Source of the DNA: an uncultured Duncaniella sp.
Lineage (GTDB): Bacteria; Bacteroidota; Bacteroidia; Bacteroidales; Muribaculaceae
NCBI GenBank assembly: GCA_910588795.1
Contig: CAJURI010000007.1
Coordinates: 1 to 59,048 of the forward strand
Direction of reading: 5' to 3'
Length of the DNA stretch: 59,048 nucleotides
The notes below the pieces were generated by a model. It made no database searches, was not told the origin of the DNA, and saw only the letters and a list, made by a program, of their open reading frames with translations. Both the position numbers and the translations under genes were made by a program. Shown one piece after another: positions 25,602 to 35,520 of the stretch. Position 1 is the first letter of the stretch, and every line of letters begins with the position of its first letter.

Positions 25602-27341
25602 ATGAACAGGAAGACTTTCGCAGACTTTTTCAGGAACAGATTGTCTGACAATCCGGCACGATATTTATGGGTGATACTTTCGGTTTTCTCACTGTTCGGT
25701 ATCATCGAAATTCCATATTCTACTACTCTGCAGCAGCCCCAATGGCTGTTATATATATATATTGTCGTCATAGCTCTTTTCAAGGGATTTGTATTGACAG
25801 CCTTGATTATGGCGGCTTCTCCCAAAAAGTGGCTGTTGTCAGTCGTATGGCTGTTGACCGGATTGTACATGCTTTTCTGTCTTATCAACTTTCTTTCATT
25901 TGTTTTATATGGATTCGGAATCACTCATAGACTCATAACGATTCTATCGCAGACCAATTTACGGGAGATAAGGGAATTCACGCAGGATTTGTGTTATCAG
26001 ATATTTTCAGCTAAATTCATCCTTTGCACGGGCGGATCGGCTGTTTTGATATGGATGGTATGCATGTTTTTAAGAACCATCCGACGGTGTCTTTATCTTG
26101 GCATTTTATACACCACATCCGTCGTAGGTTTATTGATCCTGATTTTATGCTTTGCATCATTCAACAGCAGGGCTGCACTGATAATGGGAATAAGAATACC
26201 TAAAAACATAGTCAACACGATTAATGAAAACCGTGAATATCAGAAAATCTTAGATTCGAAGCGGCCATTGCCTTATGCGGATAAAGTGGAATCGACACAC
26301 CAGCCTCTCACGATCGTAATGATTGTAGGGGAATCAGCACATCGTCGGCATCTCCAGCTATATGGCTATCCGTTGCCCACCACTCCTCAGCTATGGTCTA
26401 TGCGTGATTCATTATTCGTTTTCAAAGATGCCATCGCCTCATCACAAAGTACTGCCGGAAATCTGGAACGTATCTTATCTCTGAAAACAGATGATGAAAC
26501 CTGTGGCGACTGGTATAAATTCCCCCTTGTTTACGATATATTCAACGCCGCAGGCTTCAAGACATTCTGGTTGTCTAATCAAGAACGCAAGGGTATCGTG
26601 AGCGACGCGTCGGGAGTTATGGCCGATGGCGCGGATGTGGTAAACTACGTAAGCATAGAAAGTTCGGAAGATGCTTATGCATACAGGTATGACGACGTTT
26701 TGCTTCCATATGTAAAAGAGGCATTAGATGACAAGGCCGAAGCAAAATTCATAGGAATCCATCTTTTGGGATCACATTCCGATTATCGCAATCGCTATCC
26801 AAAAGATGAAGAAATATTTACTTCAGAAGATATATTAAGACAGCTGCCCAGACCGTGGCTGGATAAAAAGAAAGCAGCTATAGTGGCACAGTATGACAAT
26901 TCAATACATTTCACCGACAAGCTCCTTGGAGAAATATTAAAGCAATGTTCCGCAATGCCGACACCGGCTATCCTGCTATATTTTTCTGACCATGGGGAGA
27001 TGGTGTATGACACCGATGATTTTAAAGGAAGAAACAGTCAGTGTGTGGAGGTGCCGTTCATGGTGTATGCCAATTATAGTTTTCGCATAAAGCATGAGGA
27101 CAAAATCCATAAATTATCCCATGCAATAGCACTTCCTATATCAACCGCCACTATCCCGTTTGCACTTCTGACTTTAGCCGATATAAGGTATCCTTTGTAT
27201 GATGCCGCCAACGACTTTCTTTCGGGCCGTTATAAGATCAGGGCCCGGATGGTAGATGAAAAAATATGGATATATGAAACTGTCGAAATCAAAAAGCGTG
27301 ACAGCCGGCAGACGATAAAAAATTTTACTATTGATAATTAG
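25602..27341 (+). CDS. Sulfatase-fold membrane transferase (phosphoethanolamine transferase type)
   Basis: A 579-residue enzyme of the EptA-like group. Five N-terminal membrane helices (roughly residues 22-187) carry a periplasmic alkaline-phosphatase/sulfatase domain. Metal-site motifs are MIVGESAHRRHLQLYGYPLPTTP near residue 240, IGIHLLGSHSDY and YFSDHGEM; Thr284 in SQSTAGN is the candidate nucleophile. Such enzymes move phosphoethanolamine from phosphatidylethanolamine to lipid A or other glycans, changing surface charge; the acceptor here is unknown. Base composition looks more A/T-rich than the dcw genes. It stands alone. A similar but divergent gene lies at 48420. Confidence 0.82.
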   Translation: MNRKTFADFFRNRLSDNPARYLWVILSVFSLFGIIEIPYSTTLQQPQWLLYIYIVVIALFKGFVLTALIMAASPKKWLLSVVWLLTGLYMLFCLINFLSFVLYGFGITHRLITILSQTNLREIREFTQDLCYQIFSAKFILCTGGSAVLIWMVCMFLRTIRRCLYLGILYTTSVVGLLILILCFASFNSRAALIMGIRIPKNIVNTINENREYQKILDSKRPLPYADKVESTHQPLTIVMIVGESAHRRHLQLYGYPLPTTPQLWSMRDSLFVFKDAIASSQSTAGNLERILSLKTDDETCGDWYKFPLVYDIFNAAGFKTFWLSNQERKGIVSDASGVMADGADVVNYVSIESSEDAYAYRYDDVLLPYVKEALDDKAEAKFIGIHLLGSHSDYRNRYPKDEEIFTSEDILRQLPRPWLDKKKAAIVAQYDNSIHFTDKLLGEILKQCSAMPTPAILLYFSDHGEMVYDTDDFKGRNSQCVEVPFMVYANYSFRIKHEDKIHKLSHAIALPISTATIPFALLTLADIRYPLYDAANDFLSGRYKIRARMVDEKIWIYETVEIKKRDSRQTIKNFTIDN

Positions 27342-27357
27342 AGCCGTAAATAATTAT

Positions 27358-27365
27358 TATTTTTG
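27358..27365 (+). promoter_or_regulatory. Probable -7 box before the giant helicase gene
   Basis: TATTTTTG matches the -7 consensus, 50 bp upstream of the helicase start. A -33 box at normal spacing is not evident. Confidence 0.45.
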
Positions 27366-27415
27366 CACATAGAAAAAGAAAGAAACCAACGAGATGTCAA
27401 TTTAAATCCAAATAA

Positions 27416-30400
27416 ATGTCCTTTTGGAATAGATTCATAGAAACGATCAACGGAGTGGAGAACAGGTCGGCTCGCTCACAGGAGGTGTCACACGATGCAT
27501 CCCGTTATGGTTTTGTTGATATCGAGGTCGGAATAAAGGATAGGAAGATTCATGATATCGGGGCTCTCCGGTGGGATGGCGCAGTGTATCATTCTGCCAA
27601 CAGGCAGGAGCTGATGAATTTTTTGAAGGATGTGGATTTTGTCTGTGGGCATAACATCATAAATCATGATGCCAGATATCTGTTTGGTGAAAAGACTCAC
27701 AGGTGTTTGTTGGTCGACACTCTGTTTCTGTCACCCTTGCTTTTCCCCGAACGTCCTTATCATCGTTTGCTGAAAGATGACAAGCTGATAAGCGAACAGA
27801 TGAATAATCCTGTCAACGACTGTGAGAAAGCCCGTGACTTACTGATGGACGAGGTGGCCCGATGGAAAGGACTTTCGCCCTCAGTGCAGGAAATCTTTTC
27901 GACACTGCTTCAGGATCATGACGAGTTTAAGGGCTTTTTCGCTTTTGTCAATGCCAGAATAGGCAGGAAAGAGTCGTTGGCGGAACTGATCCGTTCAGAG
28001 TATAGAGGCAGGATATGTGAACATGCCGATATTGAGAGTGCAATAAATCTGTACCCGTGTGAGCTGGCATACGCACTTGCATTGATAGACACCACGGACC
28101 ATCGTTCCATCACACCGGGATGGGTGCTGCATAATTATCCGAATGTGGAGAATATGGTAAGGCTTCTCCGTCATACCAAATGTACGGAAGGTTGCGCTTA
28201 TTGCAACAGAGAGCTTGACGTGCATGTTAATCTGAAGCGGTTCTTCGGCTTTGATAAGTTCCGGACTTACGAAGGGGAACCGCTGCAGGAGAATGCCGCC
28301 CGTGCGGCTGTGGAGCATAAATCCTTGTTGGCCATTTTCCCTACAGGCGGAGGTAAATCTTTGACATTCCAGTTGCCTGCGCTGATGGAAGGACGTTCCG
28401 TTCATGGCCTTACTGTAGTCATCTCGCCCTTGCAGTCATTGATGAAAGATCAGGTGGACAACCTGGCTGAAAGAGGTATTACGGATGCTGTAACTATCAA
28501 CGGTTTGCTTGATCCGATCAGTCGTTCAGAAGCTATTCAGCGAGTGATGGACGGTGATGCATCGCTGCTGTATATCGCTCCGGAGATGCTGCGGTCAAAG
28601 ACGATAGAGAAGATATTGCTGGCACGCCATATAGTACGTATTGTAATAGACGAAGCGCATTGTTTCTCCTCTTGGGGACAGGACTTCCGGGTAGACTATC
28701 TCTACATCGGCAAGTTTATCAGCCAATACCAGAAGAATAAAAAGTGCAGTGAGGCAATACCCGTCTCCTGCTTCACCGCCACAGCAAAGCAGAAGGTGGT
28801 GCAGGACATATGCGACTACTTCAAGCAGACACTCAACCTTGATCTTCAGATTTTTGCCTCTTCGGCGGCCCGTACCAACCTGCGCTATTCGGTGATCCAC
28901 TCTGATACGGATGATGATAAGTACCTGAAATTACGTTCGTTGATAGCCGAATCGTCATGCCCTGTCATTGTGTACGTTTCTCGTACCAAACGTACAAGGC
29001 AGTTGGCGGAGAAGCTCACGCGAGATGGTTTCAAGGCTTTGCCTTACAATGGCAAGATGAATGCGGAAGACAAGATTTCCAATCAGGAAGCGTTCATGAA
29101 TGACCGTGTCCGCATCATTGTGGCGACTTCAGCCTTTGGAATGGGAGTTGACAAAAAAGATGTGGGGCTGGTGATACACTATGACATTTCGGATTCATTA
29201 GAGAATTATGTTCAGGAGGCCGGTCGTGCCGGTCGTGACCCGCATCTCGAAGCCCGCTGTTTTGTACTGTACAGTGATGCCGATCTTGACAAACATTTTA
29301 TCCTCCTGAATCAGACCAAGCTCAGCATCAGCGAGATACAGCAGGTATGGAAAGCCGTGAAGGATTTGACCAGGCAACGCATGCGAGCATGCTGCTCTGC
29401 CTTGGAGATCGCAAGGATGGCCGGTTGGGACGACTCTGTGTCGGACATAGAGACACGTGTGCGTACGGCTTTGGCGGCATTGGAGCAGGCCGGTTATCTG
29501 GAGCGTGGAAACAATGTGCCGCATGTCTATGCCACCGGTATAACGGTGAAGAACATGGATGAAGCACGCAGACGTATCACGGAATCCCTGCTTTTTGAGA
29601 ATGAGGAGGTGGAGAAAGCTGTGCGCATCATAAAGTCGCTGATATCGCAGAAGTATATTGCCAAGGCTCAGGATGCGGAGGCGGAATCGCGCGTAGATTA
29701 TCTTGCTGACATTCTCGGTATGAGCAAACGCGAGGTGGTATCCAGTGTGGAGCGTATGCGCCAGGAAGGTATTTTAGCCGACTCGAAGGATATTTCAGCC
29801 TTTCTGAACGATGCGGGAGAATCGGAAAATAAGTCGAATCGGCTGCTGGAGAGGTTCACGAAACTGGAACGTTATATTCTCGGACATATATCTGCTGATG
29901 CACTCCGCATTTCATATAAGCAGCTTAACGACAATGCTCAGAAAGAAGGTGTCGAGACCGCGACAGAAAAGGATATCCGCACATTGCTGTATTTCCTGAC
30001 GGTCAAAGGCTATACACGCAAGAAAGAAGACGCTGCAAACAATCTTGAGTTGACATGTCAGGTAGATATGGAATCGACTCTGAAACGCTTCGAGAAGCGT
30101 ATGGAGATATGCCGGTTTACAATTGAATGGTTGTACAGGCTTATTTCGCCGGACAAAGAAGGAAATGCGGGAAAAAATGGTGTGCAGTTTTCCGTAGTGG
30201 AGTTGCTGAATGATCTGAAAGCCAATGGAAAGACCCTTTTGGGCACTATGCGGGATGTGCAGTTGGAGGATGTCGAGGAGGCATTGCTTTATCTGTCAAA
30301 GATTGGCGCCCTGAAACTTGAGGGAGGTTTCCTTGTGCTGTATAATGCCATGGACATCCGCCGTGTCAAGGATAGCAGATTGCGTTATAAACAGGAAGAC

Positions 30401-32280
30401 TACCGAATGCTCAGCGAATTCTACAGACAGAAGATTCAGCAGGTGCATATCGTTGGCGAATATGCCAATCTCATGGTGCGGGACTATAATGCTGCCTTGC
30501 AGTATGTGCAGGATTATTTCCGGATGGATTACAAGCGGTTTGTTTCAAAATATTTCAAGGGGGAACGTGTACGGGAGATAGAGCGGAATGTCACTCCCGA
30601 GAAGTACAGGCATATTTTTGGTGAGCTCTCCGGGAAACAGATGGAGATTATTTCCGACAAGGAATCGCATTGCATCGTGGTGGCTGCAGGCCCGGGCAGT
30701 GGAAAGACGCGCGTCCTGGTGCATAAGCAGGCTTCATTGCTGTTGCTGGAAGATGTCAAGCATGAACAGCTATTGATGCTCACATTTTCGCGTGCGGCGG
30801 CCATAGAGTTCAAGCAGCGGTTGTTGGGGCTCATCGGGAATGCCGCCCACTTTGTCGAAATAAAGACGTTTCATTCCTATTGTTTTGACCTGTTGGGCAG
30901 AATCGGGAATCTCGATGACGTCAAGGATGTTGTGGCCCGTGCGGCACGGATGATTGAAAACGGAGAAGTGGAGCCAAACCGTATCGCCAAGACGGTTTTG
31001 GTCATTGACGAAGCTCAGGACATGAGTGATGAAGAGTATGCCTTGGTGCATGCTTTGATGAAAGCCAACGAGGAGATGCGGGTCATTGCCGTGGGCGATG
31101 ACGACCAGAACATATATGAGTTTCGCGGTTCGGACTCCCGTTACATGACTCAGCTGCTGAAAGAATCAGAAGGCAGATTTATTGAAATGACAGAGAACTA
31201 CCGCAGTTCCCGGCATGTGGTTGAATTTGCAAACGCTTTTGTGAGCGGGATAGGGGGAAGGATGAAGAGTGATCCCATCATTTCCATGAGCAGTAAAGAG
31301 GTATCCGTCATCATGTATCGCATACTATGTATCAGCCTCTTGTCAATGATTTGTTGGCTCATCGGGGGGAAGGTTCCATTTGCGTATTGACTCAGACCAA
31401 TGAGGAGGCTGTCATACTTGTGGCTTTGTTGCGCAAGCATGGGTTGAACAGCAAGCTGGTGCAGAGTATGGACGGTTTCCGGTTCTGGAATATGGCTGAA
31501 GTGCGCATGTTCCTCAAACATATAAACAGTGGCACACATACGCCGGTTATTCCGGATGAAGTGTGGGAAAAGGCGAAACAAAAGACTTTCGCCATGTATG
31601 CCGACTCGTCAAGCCTTCATTATCTCCAGCGGTGTATTTCGCTGTTTGAACAGACAAATAAAGCAAAATATCATACGGACTTCAAGGAATTTGTCTTCGA
31701 ATCGTCGGTCGAGGATTTCTGTGATCTTTCGGGCGCGGACGTAGTGGTCTCTACGATCCATAAGGCCAAAGGACGTGAGTTTGACGATGTCTATATGCTC
31801 ATAACCAAACCCAAGCGCATTCAGGATGATGTGCTGCGCCGGTATTATGTGGGTGCTACACGCGCAAAGGAGCGTCTGTTCATCCATACCGACTGTTCTC
31901 TTTTCGACCGTATGCCGGCTGATGAGCATCAGGTCTGTCAGGAGCAGTATGGTATGCCTGACGAGATTGTTCTGCAGTTGTCCCATAAGGATGTCAATCT
32001 CGGATTCTTCAAATCACGGAAGAATGAGATACTTGCACTCAGGGCAGGTCAGACGCTTCGTTTTGACAATAACTATCTTTATGACTGTCGTACTGATGTA
32101 CCTGTCGCTCAATTGTCGCAGAAGATGCAGGGTGAACTGCGTCTATGGACTGATAAAGGATATTCTGTAATTTCTGCTTCAATACGTTTTATTGTGGCAT
32201 GGCGTCCGAAAGAGGCTCCGGCGGACGAAAAGGAGCATGCCGTATTGCTCCTTGATCTGATGCTTAAAAAACAGGCATAA
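27416..32280 (+). pseudogene. Exonuclease-RecQ-UvrD triple-domain helicase, frameshifted
   Basis: One gene of about 1,620 codons split into two frames. Frame A (27416-31390, 1324 aa): a DEDD-type exonuclease domain (D35-I-E37, GHNIINHDARY with D85, NDCEKARD with D141); a Cys cluster (C256-x3-C260-x2-C263); a RecQ helicase (PTGGGKS with K314, DEAH 412-415, FTATAK, QEAGRAGRD); winged-helix-like regions; and a UvrD-type helicase (GPGSGKT 1092-1098, DEAQD 1198-1202, GDDDQNIYEFRG, ENYRSS). Frame B (open from 31297, first ATG 31327, to 32280) continues with VSTIHKAKGREFDDV and YYVGATRAKERLF, helicase motifs V and VI. The shift lies between 31294 and about 31330. As read, the UvrD half loses motifs V and VI. 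It may be a real pseudogene, phase variation or a sequencing error. Confidence 0.85.
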
Positions 32281-32378
32281 GTAAATGCCGCATGGTAAAA
32301 TGCTGTCTGTATGGCCGCCGGTTTTCGGGTTTGGACGGGCAAGTTCCGGCGTTTTTGGGGATGTGTTAAATCGGTAAG

Positions 32379-32414
32379 TATGCCAAACATGTGGAGAGGC
32401 ATATCTGTTTTTTT
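32379..32414 (+). terminator. Intrinsic terminator after the helicase gene
   Basis: TATGCC (32379-32384) pairs with GGCATA (32398-32403), followed by seven T residues at 32408-32414. Confidence 0.6.
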
Positions 32415-32506
32415 ATAAAGGTGAAGTCATTCAGACTCCTTTCGCCAATAGTAATAATTCGGGCTTTACTTTGTCGGGATGCCTGTGTTTCACTGATAAA
32501 AACTAT

Positions 32507-33520
32507 ATGGCACATGATATTTTATTATTCATTTTAGGTCTTGCTCTCGTCATAGTAGGAGGGAACTATGTCACCACAGGAGCTTCAGCCATAGCGCGGC
32601 ATTTCCGTCTCACACCAATGCTTATCGGCGTCACGGTTGTAGCCTTTGGCTCTTCTGTGCCTGATCTGGTGGTCTGCATGAGCTCCACGATAAAAGGGCA
32701 TTCCGAGCTTGCTCTCGGCGATGTGGTCGGCTCCAATATCATAGACATTCTGCTTGCGATAGGGATTGTGTGCATAGTCCGGCCTGTCAGTGTCGACTAC
32801 ACGTCAAGGTATTTCGATTTCCCTATGCTCGCGCTGTCCTGTCTTGCTATATTTTTCTGCGGAGATGACATACTGATAGACCATGCGGAAAGCAACACGG
32901 TAAGCCGCTCCGACGGGCTTATGCTGCTCTCGTTGTTTACCATATACATGGCTTTAAATGTCTATCTCAACCGTACTTCCATAAAGTCAGCCCCGGGATG
33001 TGCCATAAGTTCTGCTTCCCCATCATTGGCGGCATCCTCGTCCGGGTCACCTTCGGCTACCAGCGACAATATCTGGATTGCCTCGCTGCAGGTTGCGGGA
33101 AGTCTCGCTATGCTCATAGTTGCAGGCAACTGGCTTGTGGACGGTGCGTCAGGTATAGCCGCCAGGGCGGGCCTCTCGGAAGGACTCATAGGGCTGACGA
33201 TAGTGAGCCTTGGCTCTGCGGCCCCCGACGTTGCAACATCTGTGATAGCCGCTCTGCGCAAGGAGACCGGCATAGCCATAGGCAATCTCTTGGGAGCATG
33301 CATATTCAATGTGTTCTTCATCATGGGGGCATGCTCGCTCGTTGCTCCGCTCAATGTCTCTACAATAACCTCGATAGACTTCACTGTGCTTGTAGCCGGA
33401 GGCATAGCGGTATGGCTTATAAGCGCGATCAGAGGAAAGATCGGCAGAATCGCCGGAGTATTCCTGGTCGCACTCTATATAGCCTATCTCATCAAGCTCA
33501 TACTCGATTTCACACACTGA
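32507..33520 (+). CDS. Sodium/calcium exchanger family (CaCA) antiporter
   Basis: A 337-residue inner-membrane cation:Na+ or H+ exchanger with the internal duplication typical of the family. Alpha repeat 1 contains VVAFGSSVPDLVVCMSS and GDVVGSNIIDILLAIG; alpha repeat 2 contains IVSLGSAAPDVATSVIAAL and GNLLGACIFNVFFIMG. Both ion-binding PE positions are Asp here instead of the usual Glu. A Ser/Ala-rich cytoplasmic loop (residues about 160-190) joins the halves. ATG at 32507 (MAHDILLFILGLALVIVGG) is the normal family start; a frame from 32471 adds a non-hydrophobic lead. It stands alone. Confidence 0.9.
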   Translation: MAHDILLFILGLALVIVGGNYVTTGASAIARHFRLTPMLIGVTVVAFGSSVPDLVVCMSSTIKGHSELALGDVVGSNIIDILLAIGIVCIVRPVSVDYTSRYFDFPMLALSCLAIFFCGDDILIDHAESNTVSRSDGLMLLSLFTIYMALNVYLNRTSIKSAPGCAISSASPSLAASSSGSPSATSDNIWIASLQVAGSLAMLIVAGNWLVDGASGIAARAGLSEGLIGLTIVSLGSAAPDVATSVIAALRKETGIAIGNLLGACIFNVFFIMGACSLVAPLNVSTITSIDFTVLVAGGIAVWLISAIRGKIGRIAGVFLVALYIAYLIKLILDFTH

Positions 33521-33861
33521 CCGCCACGCCTTTATCCGGCATGCACATATTGATGCATGCATATATTGATGACAGAAAGTCACCATTTCCGCATCGGTGA
33601 GTGTATCGGTATCGATCATTTGCCTGCAAAATATATTTCTTTCATATTCTTGTCATAATAAACATAATAGACATCATCGTTTTCAACGCTATTCCCCCTA
33701 TAGCGGTTCGATTATGTCGCGGATTAAAGGTTGATTTATGCAGATTACAGCAGCTGTATAAAAAGGAGACAGAAGTATCCCTGATATTTCGTATTTTTGT
33801 AGCCAAATTGTCAAAATTCATTTACCGATGTAATGGTGAATATTGACCAATTAAATTCGTA
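33521..33861. other. 341-bp gap, no gene seen
   Basis: It holds a 16-bp tandem repeat (33539-33554 and 33555-33570, GCATGCAYATATTGAT, one mismatch), an A/T-rich stretch, and a -7-like box TATTTTTG at 33792-33799 that probably serves the LuxR-type gene. An 81-codon open frame at 33601-33846 has no protein-like features. Confidence 0.6.
33792..33799 (+). promoter_or_regulatory. Probable -7 box of the LuxR-type gene
   Basis: TATTTTTG matches the consensus, 62 bp before the start codon; no -33 box is clear. Confidence 0.45.
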
Positions 33862-34626
33862 ATGAAGCATGAACGTGAGCTAAAATTGCTTTTAACCGAT
33901 CAACAGTTTGATACGTCGGATAATACAGAACTTTTGCTTTCTCAAGCGAAAGCTTGTGCGAATGGCTATGCACTTGCAACGGAGGGTATAGCCGTTGTGT
34001 CAGATTTTCAAAACAAGGAGTGCCATATTTACTCTGGAAGGTTCGGTCAAACCGTAATGAGTCTCCCGGAATATATGATAGACCGTAGTTCAGCATTTGA
34101 GGACATAATTTTCAGTCATGCCAAAGAAGATGAACTTATTGAGCGTCATGTACTGGAACTCCGTTTTTTCAACTTTATAAAAGAACTGTCAATCGAAGAA
34201 AAGACAAATTTTTCGGCTTCATGTATCCTTGGCCTTTACAGGACGGGATGCAATGAAAAAGTCAAAATACTACATACAACGAGATATTTCAGTTGTAGTG
34301 CCAACGGTAGTGTATTAATAGGTCTATGCACTTACATTCCATACCCCATTTCTCATAACCGGCAAGATGGAATAATTGTAAATCTATTGACCGGAGAAAC
34401 AGTTGGGCGGGATATATACGAAGCGAGTGACCGTAGAATTCTTAGCCGCAGACAGCTTGAAATATTGTCATTGCTGTCCAAAGGGGTGGCAAGCAAACAA
34501 ATTGCCGATACCTTAAACATTTCAATTCATACTGTCAACCGCCATCGTCAGGACATCATAGCGACATTAAAAGTCTCCAATACCGCTGCGGCCGTAGAAA
34601 TTGCATTAAGAATGAACCTCATATAG
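33862..34626 (+). CDS. LuxR-type helix-turn-helix transcriptional regulator
   Basis: A 254-residue regulator with a C-terminal LuxR/GerE helix-turn-helix: LSRRQLEILSLLSKGVASKQIADTLNISIHTVNRHRQDI, residues about 193-232. The 190-residue N-terminal region is not a response-regulator receiver domain: there is no conserved phospho-Asp layout. It may be a PAS-like sensor, as in other Bacteroidetes proteins of this type (inference). The gene is A/T-richer than the core genes. The next gene, DUF1349, has its own promoter 90 bp downstream and is a plausible target. Confidence 0.85.
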   Translation: MKHERELKLLLTDQQFDTSDNTELLLSQAKACANGYALATEGIAVVSDFQNKECHIYSGRFGQTVMSLPEYMIDRSSAFEDIIFSHAKEDELIERHVLELRFFNFIKELSIEEKTNFSASCILGLYRTGCNEKVKILHTTRYFSCSANGSVLIGLCTYIPYPISHNRQDGIIVNLLTGETVGRDIYEASDRRILSRRQLEILSLLSKGVASKQIADTLNISIHTVNRHRQDIIATLKVSNTAAAVEIALRMNLI

Positions 34627-34691
34627 AGATATTCTTTTAAAACAACGACCTCCTAATGTGCATGCATTCTTCAGATTGGTTAAAAATCAGT

Positions 34692-34723
34692 GTTGCGTAC
34701 ATCATGTATCCTCTCTAATTTTG
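34692..34723 (+). promoter_or_regulatory. Promoter of the DUF1349 gene
   Basis: GTTG (34692-34695, one mismatch), a 20-bp spacer and TAATTTTG (34716-34723). It sits downstream of the alternative start at 34690, which supports the ATG at 34780. Confidence 0.65.
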
Positions 34724-34779
34724 CAGCTGTGAATAATTCACAGGGAAAAGGATCTTACATCACAACAAACAAATCGAAT

Positions 34780-35427
34780 ATGGAAAAAAAAGACATAACC
34801 CTGAAGCCTTTTGTGGCGGAAAACCTGTTTTGGATTCGTGAACCCAAGCAATATACAATCACTGATTCTTTGATCACGATCGTTTCGGAACCTCACACCG
34901 ACCTGTGGCAGCGCACCTATTATGGGTTCAGCAATGACAATGCACCAGTGCTGCAAATGAAAACTTCTGACAGGTTCTTTTCTTTCACCGTAAAGACATC
35001 GTTCAACAGTTCGGCCCTGTTCGACCAATGTGGAATTGCAATCTATCTTGACAGCGATAACTGGATAAAGGCGTCGATTGAATACGAGAACGAGGAATAC
35101 CAAAGACTTGGCAGTGTCGTGACAAACAACGGATATTCCGATTGGGCCACACATGACATACCTTCTTCCATAAAGGAAATGTGGTATCGTCTGAGTCGTC
35201 GGGGAAGCGATTATTATATAGAGACGAGTGTTGACGGTGTCACTTTCCACCAGATGCGCACGTTTCATTTAGATAAGGGGGATGGTGAAATTTCTTTCGG
35301 AATATATGCAGCAAGTCCGGTTGAACATTCATTTACCGCACAATTTTCAGAAATGGAAGTCAGCGAGTGCAAATGGCAGCCATGGTCAGCGGAAGATACC
35401 GGATTCAAACAGACCGCAAACAAGTAA
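34780..35427 (+). CDS. DUF1349 domain protein (concanavalin-like fold)
   Basis: A 215-residue soluble protein matching DUF1349, a concanavalin/laminin-G-like beta sandwich. Typical strands are FFSFTVKTSFNSSALFDQCG, IAIYLDSDNWIKASIEYEN, WYRLSRRGSDYYIETSVDG and ISFGIYAASPVEHSFTAQFS. There is no signal peptide, so it is cytoplasmic. Members are thought to bind sugars or small molecules, but no reaction is established. ATG at 34780 was preferred because the promoter lies just upstream and the longer frame from 34690 overlaps it. It is preceded by the LuxR-type regulator. Confidence 0.82.
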   Translation: MEKKDITLKPFVAENLFWIREPKQYTITDSLITIVSEPHTDLWQRTYYGFSNDNAPVLQMKTSDRFFSFTVKTSFNSSALFDQCGIAIYLDSDNWIKASIEYENEEYQRLGSVVTNNGYSDWATHDIPSSIKEMWYRLSRRGSDYYIETSVDGVTFHQMRTFHLDKGDGEISFGIYAASPVEHSFTAQFSEMEVSECKWQPWSAEDTGFKQTANK

Positions 35428-35520
35428 ACAGCGGAGATCAAACGCATATTGATGCTGTGTCAAAAAACTGACACGGCATCAACCGTATGTCACAACATGT
35501 CTTTTTTTGATTAGTTTAAG

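Noticed and set aside
31294..31390. Programmed -1 frameshift in the helicase gene
   Set aside because: The direction fits -1, but no slippery heptamer in the correct phase nor a clear downstream structure was seen; a one-base loss is simpler.
24268..32500. Prophage or integrative element
   Set aside because: An ORF6N gene is present, but no integrase, capsid, terminase, relaxase or att-type direct repeats were found.
33601..33846. 81-codon frame before the LuxR-type gene
   Set aside because: It is A/T-rich with a promoter-like box inside and has no protein-like pattern.
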